Shown here: positions 22,385-34,316 of the stretch, one piece after another
Numbering within the stretch: the first letter of the stretch is position 1
How the letters are laid out: the number at the start of each line of letters is the position of its first letter
From: Lonicera japonica
Lineage: Eukaryota; Streptophyta; Magnoliopsida; Dipsacales; Caprifoliaceae
NCBI GenBank assembly: GCA_021464415.1
Contig: CM038469.1
Location: 24,261,901 to 24,325,900, forward strand
Direction of reading: 5' to 3'
DNA length: 64,000 bases
Position numbers and translations under genes: made by a program
The notes under the pieces: generated by a model
The model's input: the letters and a program-made list of their open reading frames with translations, nothing else
The model's database searches: none
Told to the model about the DNA's origin: nothing

Positions 22385-23515
22385 CGAACTATATGATATT
22401 TCTATTGGTTGTGTGAATAATATTTGTTGTTAAAAATGGGTTGTTGATGGATTATACACACCAAGGGATATAAAGTGGGACTTGGCTTATTGTGTATGAC
22501 ATAAATTATCCCATATGTTTATTAAATGGCATGTGTTGCATATTACATATCATTATTGTGTCAACCGGCATTATGGTGATCTTCTCAGCTACTTCGGAAT
22601 GCTCCTGCAATATATGAATTGGAAGAGGTTTATGGAAGAATTTATATCTTTGTCTATGATGAAGAGGGCTTGTAATGCCCTAGGTGTTGGAAATGACACT
22701 TGTATTAATATAGTGCATACCGGGATGGGAAAATAAGCTGGGTTGGTGCCCTTGGGTTGAAAATCCCTAAATCCCTAGGAGAGTAATGTTTGGCCACCTA
22801 TAAGCCACCGGTGAGGAGCCCGGGAACCTAAGCAATTGGCAAGGCACTATGACTTCTGTTGCTGTCTATGCTCATATGAAATTGGGATGGTTAATCCCAT
22901 GGTACTATTATTATGATGGCCTTGTATCTCTGGCGGCAACAGATCATGTTCACGTTCAAGTTCTCTACTATCTGGGAAATGGTTGACACGGGAGGTAACC
23001 TGCATTAGCATGCTCATGCACCATTTATTTGATGACATTGATTCTCGTTTGCATTTATGAACTAAACATGATTTGAAAATATGTTGATAAACCTATTTTG
23101 AAACTCTATGCCCTATGTTTTCACTACTGAGAAAATAGCTCACCCCGACTTCTTTAAAATATTACAGGTACTCGTGAGTCCAATGATGACAAGGAGGCGA
23201 CGGGTTCCGGGACGACGTAGAGGCTCTGATATAGTTTTTTTGTTGTACATATTTTACGGGAAGCCACGGCTAACCCGGTAGGTGGATATGTTTTATTTTT
23301 GCTCTTATCTAATTGGTTTCGTTACTTGTGATGCATACTTAGAAGTTATAATATCATTTTTGTACTCCATGCTTATCAATAGTTGATACACATGTTATTG
23401 TTGATAAATTATCTTCTTATACACCTATCTTAGTTTTACTAAGATGGGTTAGTAACACGCCAGGCCTTAATTACGGGTGTCATCCTGTAGATTAAGGCGG
23501 GGGTGTTACATCAAT

Positions 23516-24033
23516 AGATTTGCGGGCATGGATTTTTTTCCTTTTTTTTAGAAGAGATCTATATATATATGCATTTTTTAAGTTTTTTTTGTTTTGTTTC
23601 ATATATATATATATATATATATGAATGTATATATGTGTATATGTGTATATATGTATGTTTTAAAGAAGAACAATAAGAAGATGGTGAGGATAAGGAGAAA
23701 GAAAAAAGTGGTAAAGAGGGTGGCGAAGGGGTGGTGAAATATGGTAGAATTGTTTTGTTGTGATTAAGGATTAATTAATAACTTAGTAAAAGAGTGAAGA
23801 GAAGGCTGATAGAGATAAATTTGATTCGTTTAAACCAAAAATATTTAAGGGGTATTAGTGACAAAAAAAGGGGTGCAAATATCAACCCCCGACAAAAAGG
23901 ACACACTTAACAACTAATGGAAACCCTGTTGCTATGGAGGGAGGCATACTTCACCAACTAATGGATATCATCTTTTTTCCTATTTCCGTTCAAAATCTTT
24001 TTGTTTTACATCGTTACTATATATGGATGTTTT
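23516..24033. other. Intergenic, TA/TG microsatellites
   Basis: The stretch has TA and TATG dinucleotide runs near 23600-23650 and purine-rich sequence near 23660-23740. No open frame or transposon end is recognised. Confidence 0.55.
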
Positions 24034-24369
24034 GCCCCTATTTGGTTCAAAACTAAAAACCCAGTTTTTTAGTTTTCTACCAAAAAGAAAATTTTACTTC
24101 TCTTTACTTTCTCTATCATACATTTTTTAAAACACTACAACCTTAAATCCAAAAATTAAAATTAGAGAAAACTATATATATATTTGAAACCTACTCATCG
24201 AGATCTATAAAATAAGATTCATTGTGACTATTTTTTGAGTTTTTTTCATTAGTTTTTTTGAATTGGTTGAAAAAACTCCAACAAAAACCAAATTCACTTT
24301 TCAACCTACTTTCACATTTCCTAAGAACTTAACTCAAAAACTCAACTAATAAACTCAACTAAACAGGCC
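24034..24369. mobile_element. MITE, copy A
   Basis: A 336-bp AT-rich non-coding element flanked by TTT (24031-24033 and 24370-24372). Its ends GCCCCTATTTGGTTC and (reverse) GGCCTGTTTAGTTGA are imperfect inverted repeats. The interior matches the insertion at 31292-31645 over most of its length (CATTGTGACTATTTTTTGA, AAACCAAATTCACTTTTCAAC). Two copies at unrelated sites make mobility clear. The superfamily is not certain; a 3-bp duplication would fit PIF/Harbinger. Confidence 0.7.
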
Positions 24370-26162
24370 TTTAGTCTTTGTATATCGAAGAAGCTAATTT
24401 CTTGTTATAACTTTTAATTCATAAATATAATGGAGACAAAAGTGTTTCTTAATTTTATAGTGTTGAGATTGTATTATGTCTAGATCGAATAATTTCTAAT
24501 GATTGTATGTTGAAATTGGTCATCAAGTGCACACAAGTTGTTTGATAAAATGTCTAAGAGATGGTGAAAATTTAAGCCATGAATTTTGATATTACCTTGC
24601 CAATTGCAAGCTGAACAAAATTGAGTTTGAGGTCAATGAAATGGTACTGTTCAAAGTAAAAGGCCATGGATTTTGATAGATGATTATTTATAAGAGAAGA
24701 AGTTAATTTTTAGAAGCTATTGAGGATCAAGACAAAGTCTTCAACTTTCAATTTACATGTAAAATCTTGTATGTGCTTTAACAAAATTCAAGATGCAATA
24801 AGCTATTACTAGTAGTTACCTAATAGAGATGGAAATAATTTACCTTGGAATCCATTTTCCAATCTTCAGAAGATAGAGACTAATAAATTATCAAAAATAA
24901 ACTTAAAACAATAAAAGTAACGTGCCTAGAAAATAGGAGCATCTAAAGGTAATTATAAAAGTATTTATAAATAAAAGTGCATTTTCTGGGCAACTACAAG
25001 AAATAATATCAACAATTCTTATGGTGTTCTCTATAAACTATGCAGTTAGATCACAAGTAATGCCTTGTGAATCATCTACTCTTGTCGTGGATGACTTGTC
25101 TTTGACCAGACTAGGGAGGGATTAGTTGAGGTGTGCTTAAACTTACCCAGATACCCTTACCATTAATTAAACCAAAAAAATAAAATAAAAAATATCGAAC
25201 TACAACCAATATGTACCAAACATTAAACTAATCAACAGACTCAATATCCAAGCACTATAACTACAGAATACACAATTAGAACCATCATTATATAAAATAA
25301 CAATGGACTAATTAAACAACATACTCAATACTTAAACATGAAGTTAATTAAAATTGCTGTAAATCTTGAGTGCTTGTGTAGTTCGAGTTTTGGTTCGTTT
25401 TTAAAATCTTAAATTGGAAAATTCATAATAGAAGTCTGATAAAGTTTACCTTAAAAGCTGAGTCATAAGTATATGAAGCGCAAACCTTCGAAGTGAAAAT
25501 ACCATTTTAAATTATAAGAATGAACAAAAACTCGAACAAACGAGCACGAATGTCAAATGTCCATTACACAAACTGATGGAAAGATAAAAAGAGCAAATTG
25601 AAAATAAATTGATTTATTATTCAAATAAGAAGGAAAAAATTATCCAATGACATTAAACATAAACCTCAAACAAACACAACCTTTAATTTTGTTCAATCAT
25701 TAATGACATTTGAAGGAGCCAAAAAATAAAAGTATATGATAGGGCTCCTGATTGGGCTCTAGGTCCAACCGCTCAGCCAAACCAAGTTCATCATTGAAGA
25801 ATCAGTTAAGAGGGCTCATATCAGAGGACCCAAAATCCAACTACGCCGAGGTGGTCTAAACTAGCCGAGACAGTCCATAATTAGTCAGGATGGTCGCGCT
25901 GATGTAATATGTTGGCCAAGATGGTCGTAACAATTTGGATAAATCTTTTGGTAATATGAACGAGGTTAAATTGTAGTTATATGTACTGTGGATGAGATTA
26001 TGAAAGGCCCTTAGATGATTTTTAACCCCAAATCTCTGGGGCCATTGTGGTTGATGATGGCATTTAAGTGGCAAAGGTTCAAATGGCGCAAGCTCGGCCT
26101 TTAGAAGATTTATTTGGTGGTACCAGCCGTAAAACACAAAAAGATAACACAATTAGCACGAC
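24370..26162. other. Unclassified intergenic sequence
   Basis: There is no supported gene. 24370-25740 is AT-rich and featureless. 25740-26160 is less AT-rich, with phrases such as GGGCTCTAGGTCCAACC and CCGAGGTGGTC...GCCGAGACAGTCC that look like part of an old LTR. I cannot define its ends. A 98-aa minus frame at 25856-26152 has no domain. Confidence 0.45.
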
Positions 26163-29102
26163 TGTGACACCCCAAATTCCGTTAAAATGATCAATCCTCC
26201 GGTTCCCGGTTAATCACGGGTGCCATGACGGTGGGTAGATAAAACAATAGTCTTTAAATACATGAAGTACCAAGCAGCAACTCAAGGTCTAAATAACACG
26301 ATTAAGATTTTGAACATAATTCTTTCTCATACAAACTAAGCCCTACACAGAAAAGCAGCGCGAAATATAAACAAGCCTCCAATGAGGTCCCATATATTAA
26401 GCTACAATCTCCATATACTACATAAGTTTTAAAAAGAAAATAAGCAACACACTTAACATTCATAAGGTTTAAAAGCATTGGTCCTCCAATCATGAAAGAC
26501 CTCGAGTTAGTAGTGGCGTAGAGGCAACCTAAGACATAGCGTCCTTTCCTTTCCCTTTCCCAAAAGACCCTACGGAGGTATTTGTGTGGGAAAATAATAG
26601 GGGTGAGTCAAATGGACTCAGTGGGAATCATATATAATAATTTTGTGAAGAATATAGTAGATAAAATCTTTTAAGTAACTACATAAAACAAACTCATAGC
26701 GCGGTTGTGTATATATATAAGCGTTTCATAAACTCCGAGCAGCAACACTAATAATTCTCTTACTATCCAAGTGTACACCAGGTCTGCGTTTCGTGGCATT
26801 TCACCCATGCGGCTATAGAGCCTCGCAATCGTTTTCGTGTACGGTTTCGGGTCTTGCATCCAAGAGACGTCGTCCCAACTTTCGGCCTCGTCCAATGAGA
26901 CCTTACCTAGGACCGTTCATGGACTAGGGATAATGTATACTTTCAACAAGGTATCAACCGGCTCAATTAAGAACAATAGTGCCTTGTACGCATTTATCAA
27001 TAATATCCATATTGCTTTAATAGTGTAATCAACAAGAGGAAACCTATACTAATACTTATAATTTGTATATTAATTTGTAAATAAGGGTTTCATGAGGAAT
27101 TCCCACCATTTGGAGCCGTAAGAGTAAACAATGAACTTTTATAATAAGGTTATTAACAACAATGTGAGGTCCAAGTGGGTTTTAGAGCAAAACAAGTGAT
27201 TAGCCATAATTTATCGTTGTATCAAGGAGTTTTAAACCATATTTTGACTATTCAATCCATCAACTTTAATATTTAATCAATATTCCAACATATACACATA
27301 GACCCATTTAGAAAAATTTAGGTTTTTAACATGAACATGTGGTAAATTCACAACAAGGCAAGAATAAGTTGTAAAGTAGGTTTTAGTACTAGATTCCTGC
27401 CTCAATAGAGCTAAATCTTTGAGTTTGAAGGGTTAAATCAAGCCAAATCCGTTGAATTTTGAAATCCCCTAAATTGGTTCTTTTTGCCTTAAAATGTTGG
27501 ATGATGAGATGAAGAAGAAGATGGAGATGAAAATGGTGGAAATGATAATCCTAATCTTTCATCTTGAATCAAGGATGAAATCCCCCAAGAAACCCTCAAA
27601 TTCGCCCCCATTTTTCTATCTTTACGCACTAAAGTCAAAGGTGTGAAGAAATGGGAATAAGGGGTGTGTTTTGGGGTTAAAAAGGGGTCTGTATTAATAA
27701 GCAAGATCGATCTTGGTCAAGGTAAAAGTGCACTAGTTGGCTTCTGTTTGACAATTTTTGATGAGAAGATCGATCTTGCTTCAGGTGAAAAGTGCTCTGT
27801 TTTGAATCTGCTCAATTTTCACTCTAGCAAGATCCAGCAAACCAAGCAAGAAGTCGTTTCACAAAAAGCGAAAATGGAAATTTTTGAAGAAGCGGAAAGC
27901 TTGTGGAACACGCTCGGATAAGTGCTTTATTTGCTGTAAGCCTGGCCACTTTGCTAAGAATTGCCCCAAAACAGCTAAGAAGAATCGTTTCATGATTTAT
28001 CTTCAAGAGTTAGCCCCTGGCATTCCTGATTCAGATTTGGAGTCAGTTCTTTCGTTAGAAGATGAGTTAACCCCAGAAATAATTCTTTCAATAACCTATT
28101 CCGATGATTCGAAATCAGAATATGATAATGAAGTTACTGAACCTGAAATTGTCAGAATTCCACAGTATGAAACAAACAGGCACAATGAATCTCCAAGTGT
28201 GTTCACATTTGATGACATGCCACCAAAACAATGGAGAGATAGAGCGATTTCATTTTATGCATGGCTCAAAGCAGATCGTCAGTTCTATGATGTTCCCACA
28301 GTTATTCTTCATTTTCTTTCAAGAATAGAAGGAAGATTGAAGGATTTGTATGATTGTCTTGGTGAATATTGTCAGCTCCAACTACAACGGGCCAATAAAA
28401 TTGAAAATTTTCTCAGTTACATTTATGTGGAGTTCATTGGCACTCCTGACAAGCATACTAATATTGCTCGAGAAGAATTTTTGGCCATGAAGTGTTGTTC
28501 GTTCCTAAAGAATGATCTAGAGTTCCATTACAACCGTATGTCAAAAAAAAATTATTGCATTGGAGGTCTAGATGATGTCAATTTGAAGCAAGCCTTTATC
28601 TATTCATTCCCTGAAACATTGTGTGATGAAGTACATAAATGCCAAGTCTTGTGACTATTCGCCCAAGAAAAAAGAGCAAGATCGATCTTGCTAAGCACAA
28701 CACTAACCTCACTTGTTGCATTAACCCCCAGACCCCCTCGAGATGATGGAATCTCGCCTCGGGCCAAACATAAAACTTGTAGAAGGGAATGATATAAAAC
28801 TTTTGGCGCTAACGGGGACTCATTTGGGCATCGGATGAAGAAGTTATGACCACTCAAAAATGGCCAAAATTATAGAAATCGAGAAATGTCAAAATGTGTT
28901 ATTATTGCCTTCTATCCAATTCAGGCCACCCGAATTATGAAAAATTTGTTCAAGAAAACTTAATTATACTATTACAACATGTTGAAGATGTTAAACCAAA
29001 AAAAATTAACCCGAATCACAATATGGCTAGCCAAACTGGCATTCTCATCCAAATGAAATATAAACCAAATTAAGCATGGATAATTACACTAGGGGTATTA
29101 CA
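26163..29102 (-). repeat. 3' LTR of the chromovirus
   Basis: On - the LTR begins TGTAATACCCC at 29102 and ends GGGGTGTCACA at 26163. 26163-27917 aligns with 35884-37638 of the 5' LTR at high identity (for example TACATGAAGTACCAAGCAGC in both). A 0.74-kb pararetrovirus-like fragment is inserted at about 27918. Palindromes CAAGATCGATCTTG lie at 27702-27715 and 28677-28690, with a 12-bp core at 27766-27777. Confidence 0.8.
27884..28654 (+). pseudogene. Pararetrovirus-like coat protein fragment captured in an LTR
   Basis: A 256-aa open frame. It has a zinc knuckle CFICCKPGHFAKNCP near residue 15, an acidic linker (residues about 45-90) and a coat-core segment with VEFIGT, AREEFLAMKCCSF and DVNLKQAF. 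The core words are typical of Caulimoviridae coat proteins integrated in plant genomes. In the usual order the knuckle follows the coat core. Here it comes first, so the fragment looks rearranged. The equivalent site in the other LTR (about 37638) lacks it, so it entered after LTR duplication or was lost there. No RT, protease or movement protein adjoins it. It is an isolated relic with no capacity of its own. Confidence 0.6.
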
Positions 29103-29116
29103 ACCTCCCCTCCTTA
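29103..29116 (-). other. Polypurine tract of the chromovirus
   Basis: On - TAAGGAGGGGAGGT directly precedes TGTAATACCCC of the 3' LTR. It is the expected plus-strand primer, and it fixes the LTR edge and the element's orientation. Confidence 0.85.
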
Positions 29117-29165
29117 TGAAAGTTTGTCCTCGAAATTAGAAAGGATATGGTAAAAGAGTTCTTCA

Positions 29166-30300
29166 CTAGAACAAGTGCAGATATTTTGGTAAAATTTCTG
29201 ATTCTGGCTCCCAAGTAGCTTCTTCCACACCATGGTGTCTCCAAATGACTTTTAGCAATGAGATCACCCGGTTGCGGAGAACCCGCTCCTTAAGGTCTAC
29301 CACTGCCACCGGACATGTTTCATAATAGACATCCTCATTAATTTCTAGTTCGTCAGTTGGAACGACATGAGAAGGGTCTGGAACATACTTGCGTAGCATT
29401 GACACATAAAACACATTATGAATATGTCGAAGTGAAGAAAGTAAAGCTAGACGATAAGAAACTGAACCAACACGTTCGATGACTTCAAACGGCCTAATGT
29501 ACCTTGGAGCCATCTTACCTTTATCCCCAAATCTTACAATATTATAACAAGGTTTAACCTTAAAGAAAACATAGTCACCCACTTCGAACTCGAGTGGTTG
29601 ATGCCTTTTATCGGCGTAGTTCTTCTGTCGACTCTGGGCTGTTGTTAGGCGTTCCTTGATCAACTTGACTTTCTTTGTGTTTTCTTTCATCAACTGTGGC
29701 CCAAGTAACGAAGCTTCTTCAGCTTTAGTCCAACACACTGGTGATCTGCAGGGTCTGCTATTATTGTAAGCGAATTCAGTAAGTGGCAGGTAGTTATCCC
29801 AGTTACCTCGAAAATCTAAGGCGCATGCTCTAAGCATATCCTTGAGAATCAGGATCGTCCTTTTCGATTATCCGTCAGTTTGTGGATGAAACGTTGAACT
29901 AGAGTTTAGCCTTGTACCCATGACTTGTTGAAGGGCCTCCCAAAATCGAGAAGTGAATCATGATCAGACACGATCGACAGTGGTACTCCATGGAGCCTAA
30001 CTATCTCATTCACATATAGTCTCACCAACTTCTCTAAGGAGTCTGTTTCGCGAATCGACCGAAAATGGGATGACTTGGTAAGACAGTCAACTATTACCCA
30101 CATTGCGTTGTGCTTCCTTTGGGTCTTTTTAACTCCATAAGAAAATCCATGGTAATGTTCTCCCACTTCCATTCTGGAATAGGGAGAGGCTAAAGTTGCC
30201 CACCGGGCCTTTGGTGCTCAATCTTGATACGTTGGCACGACAAGCAATGTGAAACAAAGAGTGCCACATCACGTTTTAGGCCTGGCCACTAGTAAGTGCG
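29166..30300 (-). pseudogene. pol: Integrase with C-terminal chromodomain
   Basis: On - the zinc-binding tail ([16 protein letters not shown], about 30240-30190) leads to the core ([25 protein letters not shown]) and then TFHPQTDG. The next codon is a stop (TAA, 29870-29868), and the residue two codons on is Lys (29863-29861) where the catalytic Glu is expected. The frame from 29837 onward is open for 223 aa: DMLRACALDFRGNWDNYLPL, the GPY-like segment KMAPRYIRPFEVIERVG, and a chromodomain ending VIWRHHGVEEATWEPESEI. The chromodomain would target histone marks. Loss of the Glu and the stop mean no activity. Confidence 0.85.
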
Positions 30301-30598
30301 TTTTAGGTCCCGATACATTTTAGTACTACCAGGATGAATGGAAAACTTGGATGGCTAGAATGGCTTGCTTCAGTTCACTGTGATAATGCGGCACGGTTAA
30401 TTTCCCTTTGTATCATAGGCCGCCATCATTTCTTAGGGAAATATTTTCCACTGGTGTGCCAGATAGAATCTTATTTCGACATTCCACTAACTTTTCATCG
30501 TTTTCTTGACTCGCAATTACTTGATCATATAATATTGGAGTAGCTACTAAATTGGACAGGTAGGCTACGTTCTAACTACGACGTACCACCAAATCGTA

Positions 30599-32415
30599 TT
30601 ACTGGAGCTCCTTATGTAGCCTCCATTCATGGCACCTTATGGCCAAAACCGAACCTTGTGATTTTCGACTAAGTGCATCTACCACTACATTGGCCTTTCC
30701 AGGATGGTATTGAAGTGTGAAGTTGTAGTCTTCTAGGTACTCCATCCAACGGCATTGCCTTAGGTTAAGGTCCTTCTGGGTGAAGATGTACTTAAGGCTC
30801 TTGTGATCAGAAAACACCCCAAATCTTTCTTCGTACAGATAATGCCACCATATCTTTAACGCGAACATGATAGCTGTAAGTTCAAGATCATGTATAGGAT
30901 AGTTTTTCTCGTGAGTCTTCAACTGACTAGAAGCATACGCAATTACGTGACCAAGTTGCATAAGTACACAACCTAAACCCAGACGGAGGCATCGCAATAG
31001 ATAACATAGTCTAAGTCTATTTCTGGCAAGGCTAGAACCGGGGCAGTAATCAGACGATACTTTAATTCATTAAAAGCTTTTTCACAATTATCATCCCACA
31101 TGAAAGGCACGCCTTTTTGGGTTAAGCGTGTAAGACGAACAGCTATGCGTGAAAAATTTTCAACGAATCGTCGATAGTAACCAGCTAACCCAAGAAAACT
31201 ACGAATTTTCGCAATATTGGTTGGTTGGCTCCAACTCGACACAGCCTTGATTTTGTCGTGATCTACAAAGATACCTCCTCGTGACATAATGGGTATGTTT
31301 GGTGGGTGTTTATCTTTTCAAATTTTAAAAACTCACCTTAAAATCAACTTTACTTTTACACTTCTCAAAATTTATTTCACTTAACTTTCTTTTTCTAAAA
31401 AAACTTTTAAAACATCATAACTTTAAATCTAAAAATCAAAATTAGATAAAAATATATATTTAAAATCTACTCGTCGAAATCTATGAAATAAGATCCATTG
31501 TGACTATTTTTTGAAATTTTTGAGATTTTTTAGTTGGTTGAAAAAAACTCAAACAAAAACCAAATTCACTTTTCAACATACTTCCAAATTCTACCAAATA
31601 CCATATTTTAAAAACTCAACTCAAAACATCAACCAAATATCACCAATGTGTCCTAAGAATTTTACTTCATCTCTTCAGAAGTCACACTTAGAGAATTTTG
31701 CATAAAGTTTATGATCCCTAAATAGTTAAAGTGTAGTACGAAGGTGCCTCCTATGATCGACCTCAGTACGGGAGTAAATAAGGATGTCGTCAACAAACAC
31801 TACCACGAATTGATCAAGAAAGGGCTGAAAGATACGATTCATAAGATCCATAAATGCAGCAGGTGCATTGGTTAGTCCAAAGGGCATCACCAAGAACTTG
31901 AAATGACCGTAACGAGTGTGAAAGGTACTTTTAAGAATATCCATCTCACGAACACGCAATTGATGATATCCTGAGCCTAAGTCCATCTTGGAGAAGAAAT
32001 AAGCACTTTGGAGTTTATTAAACAGGTCATCTATACGTGGAAGAAGGTACTTGTTCTTAATAGTGACTCGATTCAATTGTCGGTAATTGATATAGAGACA
32101 AAGAGATTCGTCGGCCTTTTTGGTGAAAAGGACGGGCGCTCCCCATGGAGATGAACCAGGTCGGATAAACCCTTTAGTCAAAAGGTCCTCTAACTGGGAT
32201 TTCAGCTCGCTGAGCTCTGCTGGTACTAAACGATATGGCGCAATCGAAATGGGTGTAGTTACAGGCACAAGTTCGATACTAAACTCGATTTCTCGATGCG
32301 GGGGTAAACCAAGTAAGTCATCGGGAAACACTTCCATATATTGCTTAATGATAGGAACATTATAAGGGGTCAACAGTGTAGTTTCAATACTCACGACATT
32401 TGCTAGCCAACCCAT
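30599..32415 (-). pseudogene. pol: Reverse transcriptase and RNase H, interrupted by a MITE
   Basis: RT frame 32415-31726 shows [64 protein letters not shown] and the catalytic FVDD at 31797-31786. Coding then continues across the MITE at 31292-31645 into 31287-30973 (IRSFLGLAGYYRRFVENFSR) and on to RNase H in 30997-30599 ([33 protein letters not shown]). Without the MITE the two halves would join at a conserved FLGH...SRGGI. Other stops exist, such as one near 31690. The order and words are standard Ty3/gypsy. Confidence 0.9.
31292..31645. mobile_element. MITE, copy B, inserted in pol
   Basis: A 354-bp AT-rich insert that splits the chromovirus RT. It shares most of its interior with the MITE at 24034-24369. 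ATG (31289-31291 and 31646-31648), or AATG with the neighbouring base, flanks it. Ends GGTATGTTTGGTGGGTG and (reverse) TTGGTGATATTTGGTTG are imperfect inverted repeats. It postdates the host element. Confidence 0.75.
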
Positions 32416-32520
32416 GTAATCTCATTGCTCCTTTTTGGCCACGTAAGTTGCAGGGTATAGATCGTACTCCTTCCCAAAAAAAATAACTTTTTCTTCCCAA
32501 GGGTGGAGGATAGTGATTTT

Positions 32521-32810
32521 TTAAGCATGGCTGTCTATCATAGCTCGATACTTAGTCAGCCAGTCGATCCTAAGTATTAGATCGTAGGGGCTCATTTCTA
32601 AATAATGAAATTGTCTTCCATGTGGCAGTCGGAATGGAGAGTTATAATAGCGGTGCAATAGCAACTCAATTGAATGGTCGTACCCATCGATGTCCCAATA
32701 CAAATGGGAAATTCTAGTCTTTTTAGTTCCAAACCCAAACTCATAACATAATTAACATATATAGGAGTGAGATGCACTAGTATTAAACAGAGTTCTAACA
32801 CCGGTGTTAA
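32521..32810 (-). pseudogene. pol: Aspartic protease remnant, active site lost
   Basis: On - the sequence reads VLILFNTG...LFNTSASHSYI, where a DTGASHSF-like core is expected (near 32790-32770). The catalytic Asp is Asn, and Gly is Ser. Downstream words (CYEFGFGTKK, DILRIDWL-like segments near 32580) fit the retropepsin family. A stop follows the core. It lies between the Gag knuckle and RT as expected. Confidence 0.65.
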
Positions 32811-33069
32811 AGAGGATAAGACTAGCTTCCATCACTGTGTGGTCCTCCTAGTCTGCTATCGGAGTTAAGTTGAAGACTCTGCCACCTTGATTTTCTTGGC
32901 TTTGTGGTTGATTAGAACGGTAGGTGAATTGTTATTGAGATGATTGGAAGCTCCCTTGGTGCTGGCTCTGACTCAGGGTCTGATCTTGGTATGATGATTG
33001 GGACGAACGGCTCCCAAATCTACCCAACTAGCCTCTACCACCGCCTCCATTTTGCCCACGGCCCCTCCT

Positions 33070-33965
33070 TCAACTCATCTTTTTCCCCCTGATCACTGCT
33101 TGGACAATCCCGACGGTAGTGGTCACTGCTTCCACAAATAAAGCACCCAGTGCGTGGCCCACTACTGCCACCATTACTAACATTGGTTCTTCCTGACGAC
33201 TCTGAACTTGAATTGGATTTCTTGTTTCTTTCCCATATACTCCTTCAATCATTCCCCCTCCTTTTTCCTTGTGGTCCCATAAGGTGTGCGGTTTGCTCGT
33301 ATTGGCTATCGGGTTTTAGGGCTGCTTCCACACAAGCCCTATAGGAGGGGAAGTCCGTGAAGCCCATTGTCCGGCAAAATTAGACTCGAAGACCATTAAG
33401 GAATTTCTTTTGTTTCATTTAATCGGACATGCCTCCCACATACATGCTTAATTCCTCAAATTTGAGACGGTAGTCCTCGACCGACATTCTACCTTGAGTT
33501 AGGCTGTAGAACTCATCTCTCTTGGCCCTACAATAAGCATCCGACACGTACTTGTCGTGAAAAGCTCTCTCGAACTTGGTCCATCCAGTAATCACTTCAG
33601 GTCCACCCATAGACCTCCACCAAACGTAGTGCACTACCTTCCAGTTTCAAGGATGCAAATCCAACCCACATATGCTCATGAGCATTTAGAATTATGAGTT
33701 GGGAATGAACATGGTAGAGCCATCCTTCAACAGCCTCAGGTCCAGATGATCCATCAAACTTAGGTGGTTGCAGTCGGTTAAATTCTTTAAGATAATAAAC
33801 TTCATCACCCTCCCCTCCTTGAGGGTCATGCTTCACATTTTCAGCATCATCCTCATCATTTGTAGTGTTTTTCGAAACTCGAGGGTGGCTAGGACCGACA
33901 CCGCTTGTAGTACCATGGCTATTTTTTAAAACCTCGATGACTTTATTGAAAAACCCACTCATCAT
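33070..33965 (-). pseudogene. gag: gag of the chromovirus
   Basis: The frame 33965-33597 begins MMSGFFNKVIEVLKN and includes FNRLQPPKFDGSSGPEAVEG, the usual start of the gag core. The frame shifts into 33634-33419 (TKFERAFHDKYVSDAYCRAK, LTQGRMSVEDYRLKFEELS). The zinc knuckle CFICGSSDHYRRDC lies at about 33144-33102 in yet another frame, in a Gly/Ser-rich tail. The layout is complete, but the frames are broken. Confidence 0.8.
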
Positions 33966-34316
33966 GGTTTCCTATCGAGCGGCTAAATCTTGGCTAGTGC
34001 CATCCCCGAAGTTTGGCTTCTCGACGAGGTCACCCTCTGTTTTTCAAAATGTTTAATACGCCAAGTATCATAGAATAATATGAAAAGAGAACTCGAAGAG
34101 TAAAGGAAGTGAATACTTTGGGTAGGGCTCACCTAACTGCTTTGTTTTAATTTCCAGTTAGTGACAGTCAACTAATGATTTACCGTATAGTCATCTGCTG
34201 CGGTGCAATTGACTATAAGGTAACCCAGTAGTCCTTTTGTTACTATACTAAAAACCAAAACCAATTCCTTAAGCTTGTCCCGATTATAGATACAAATAGA
34301 TAGTTAAAATGGTACG
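33966..34316 (-). other. Leader of the chromovirus, left part
   Basis: Non-coding sequence upstream of gag on -. A short inverted pair near 34150-34215 (GTGACAGTCAACTAATGA and GCAATTGACTATAAGG) is weak. The leader is interrupted by a foreign LTR and resumes at about 35776-35860 next to the primer site. Confidence 0.5.

Larger units (their letters stand above)
3370..23510 (+). mobile_element. Gypsy solo LTR split by a nested Ogre-type element
   Basis: The LTR starts TGTAACAC at 3370 and ends GTGTTACA at 23510, an 8-bp inverted terminus. It is flanked by a perfect 5-bp target duplication TCAAT (3365-3369 and 23511-23515). Removing the nested element (4239-22384) and its extra CGAAC copy leaves an LTR of about 1,990 bp. 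The left part shares wording with the LTR at 57096-60863 (TTGTAGATCTTTGAA, AAGTTAT), so both belong to related chromovirus-type gypsy families. No internal region remains. Clean ends make the call strong. Confidence 0.85.
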
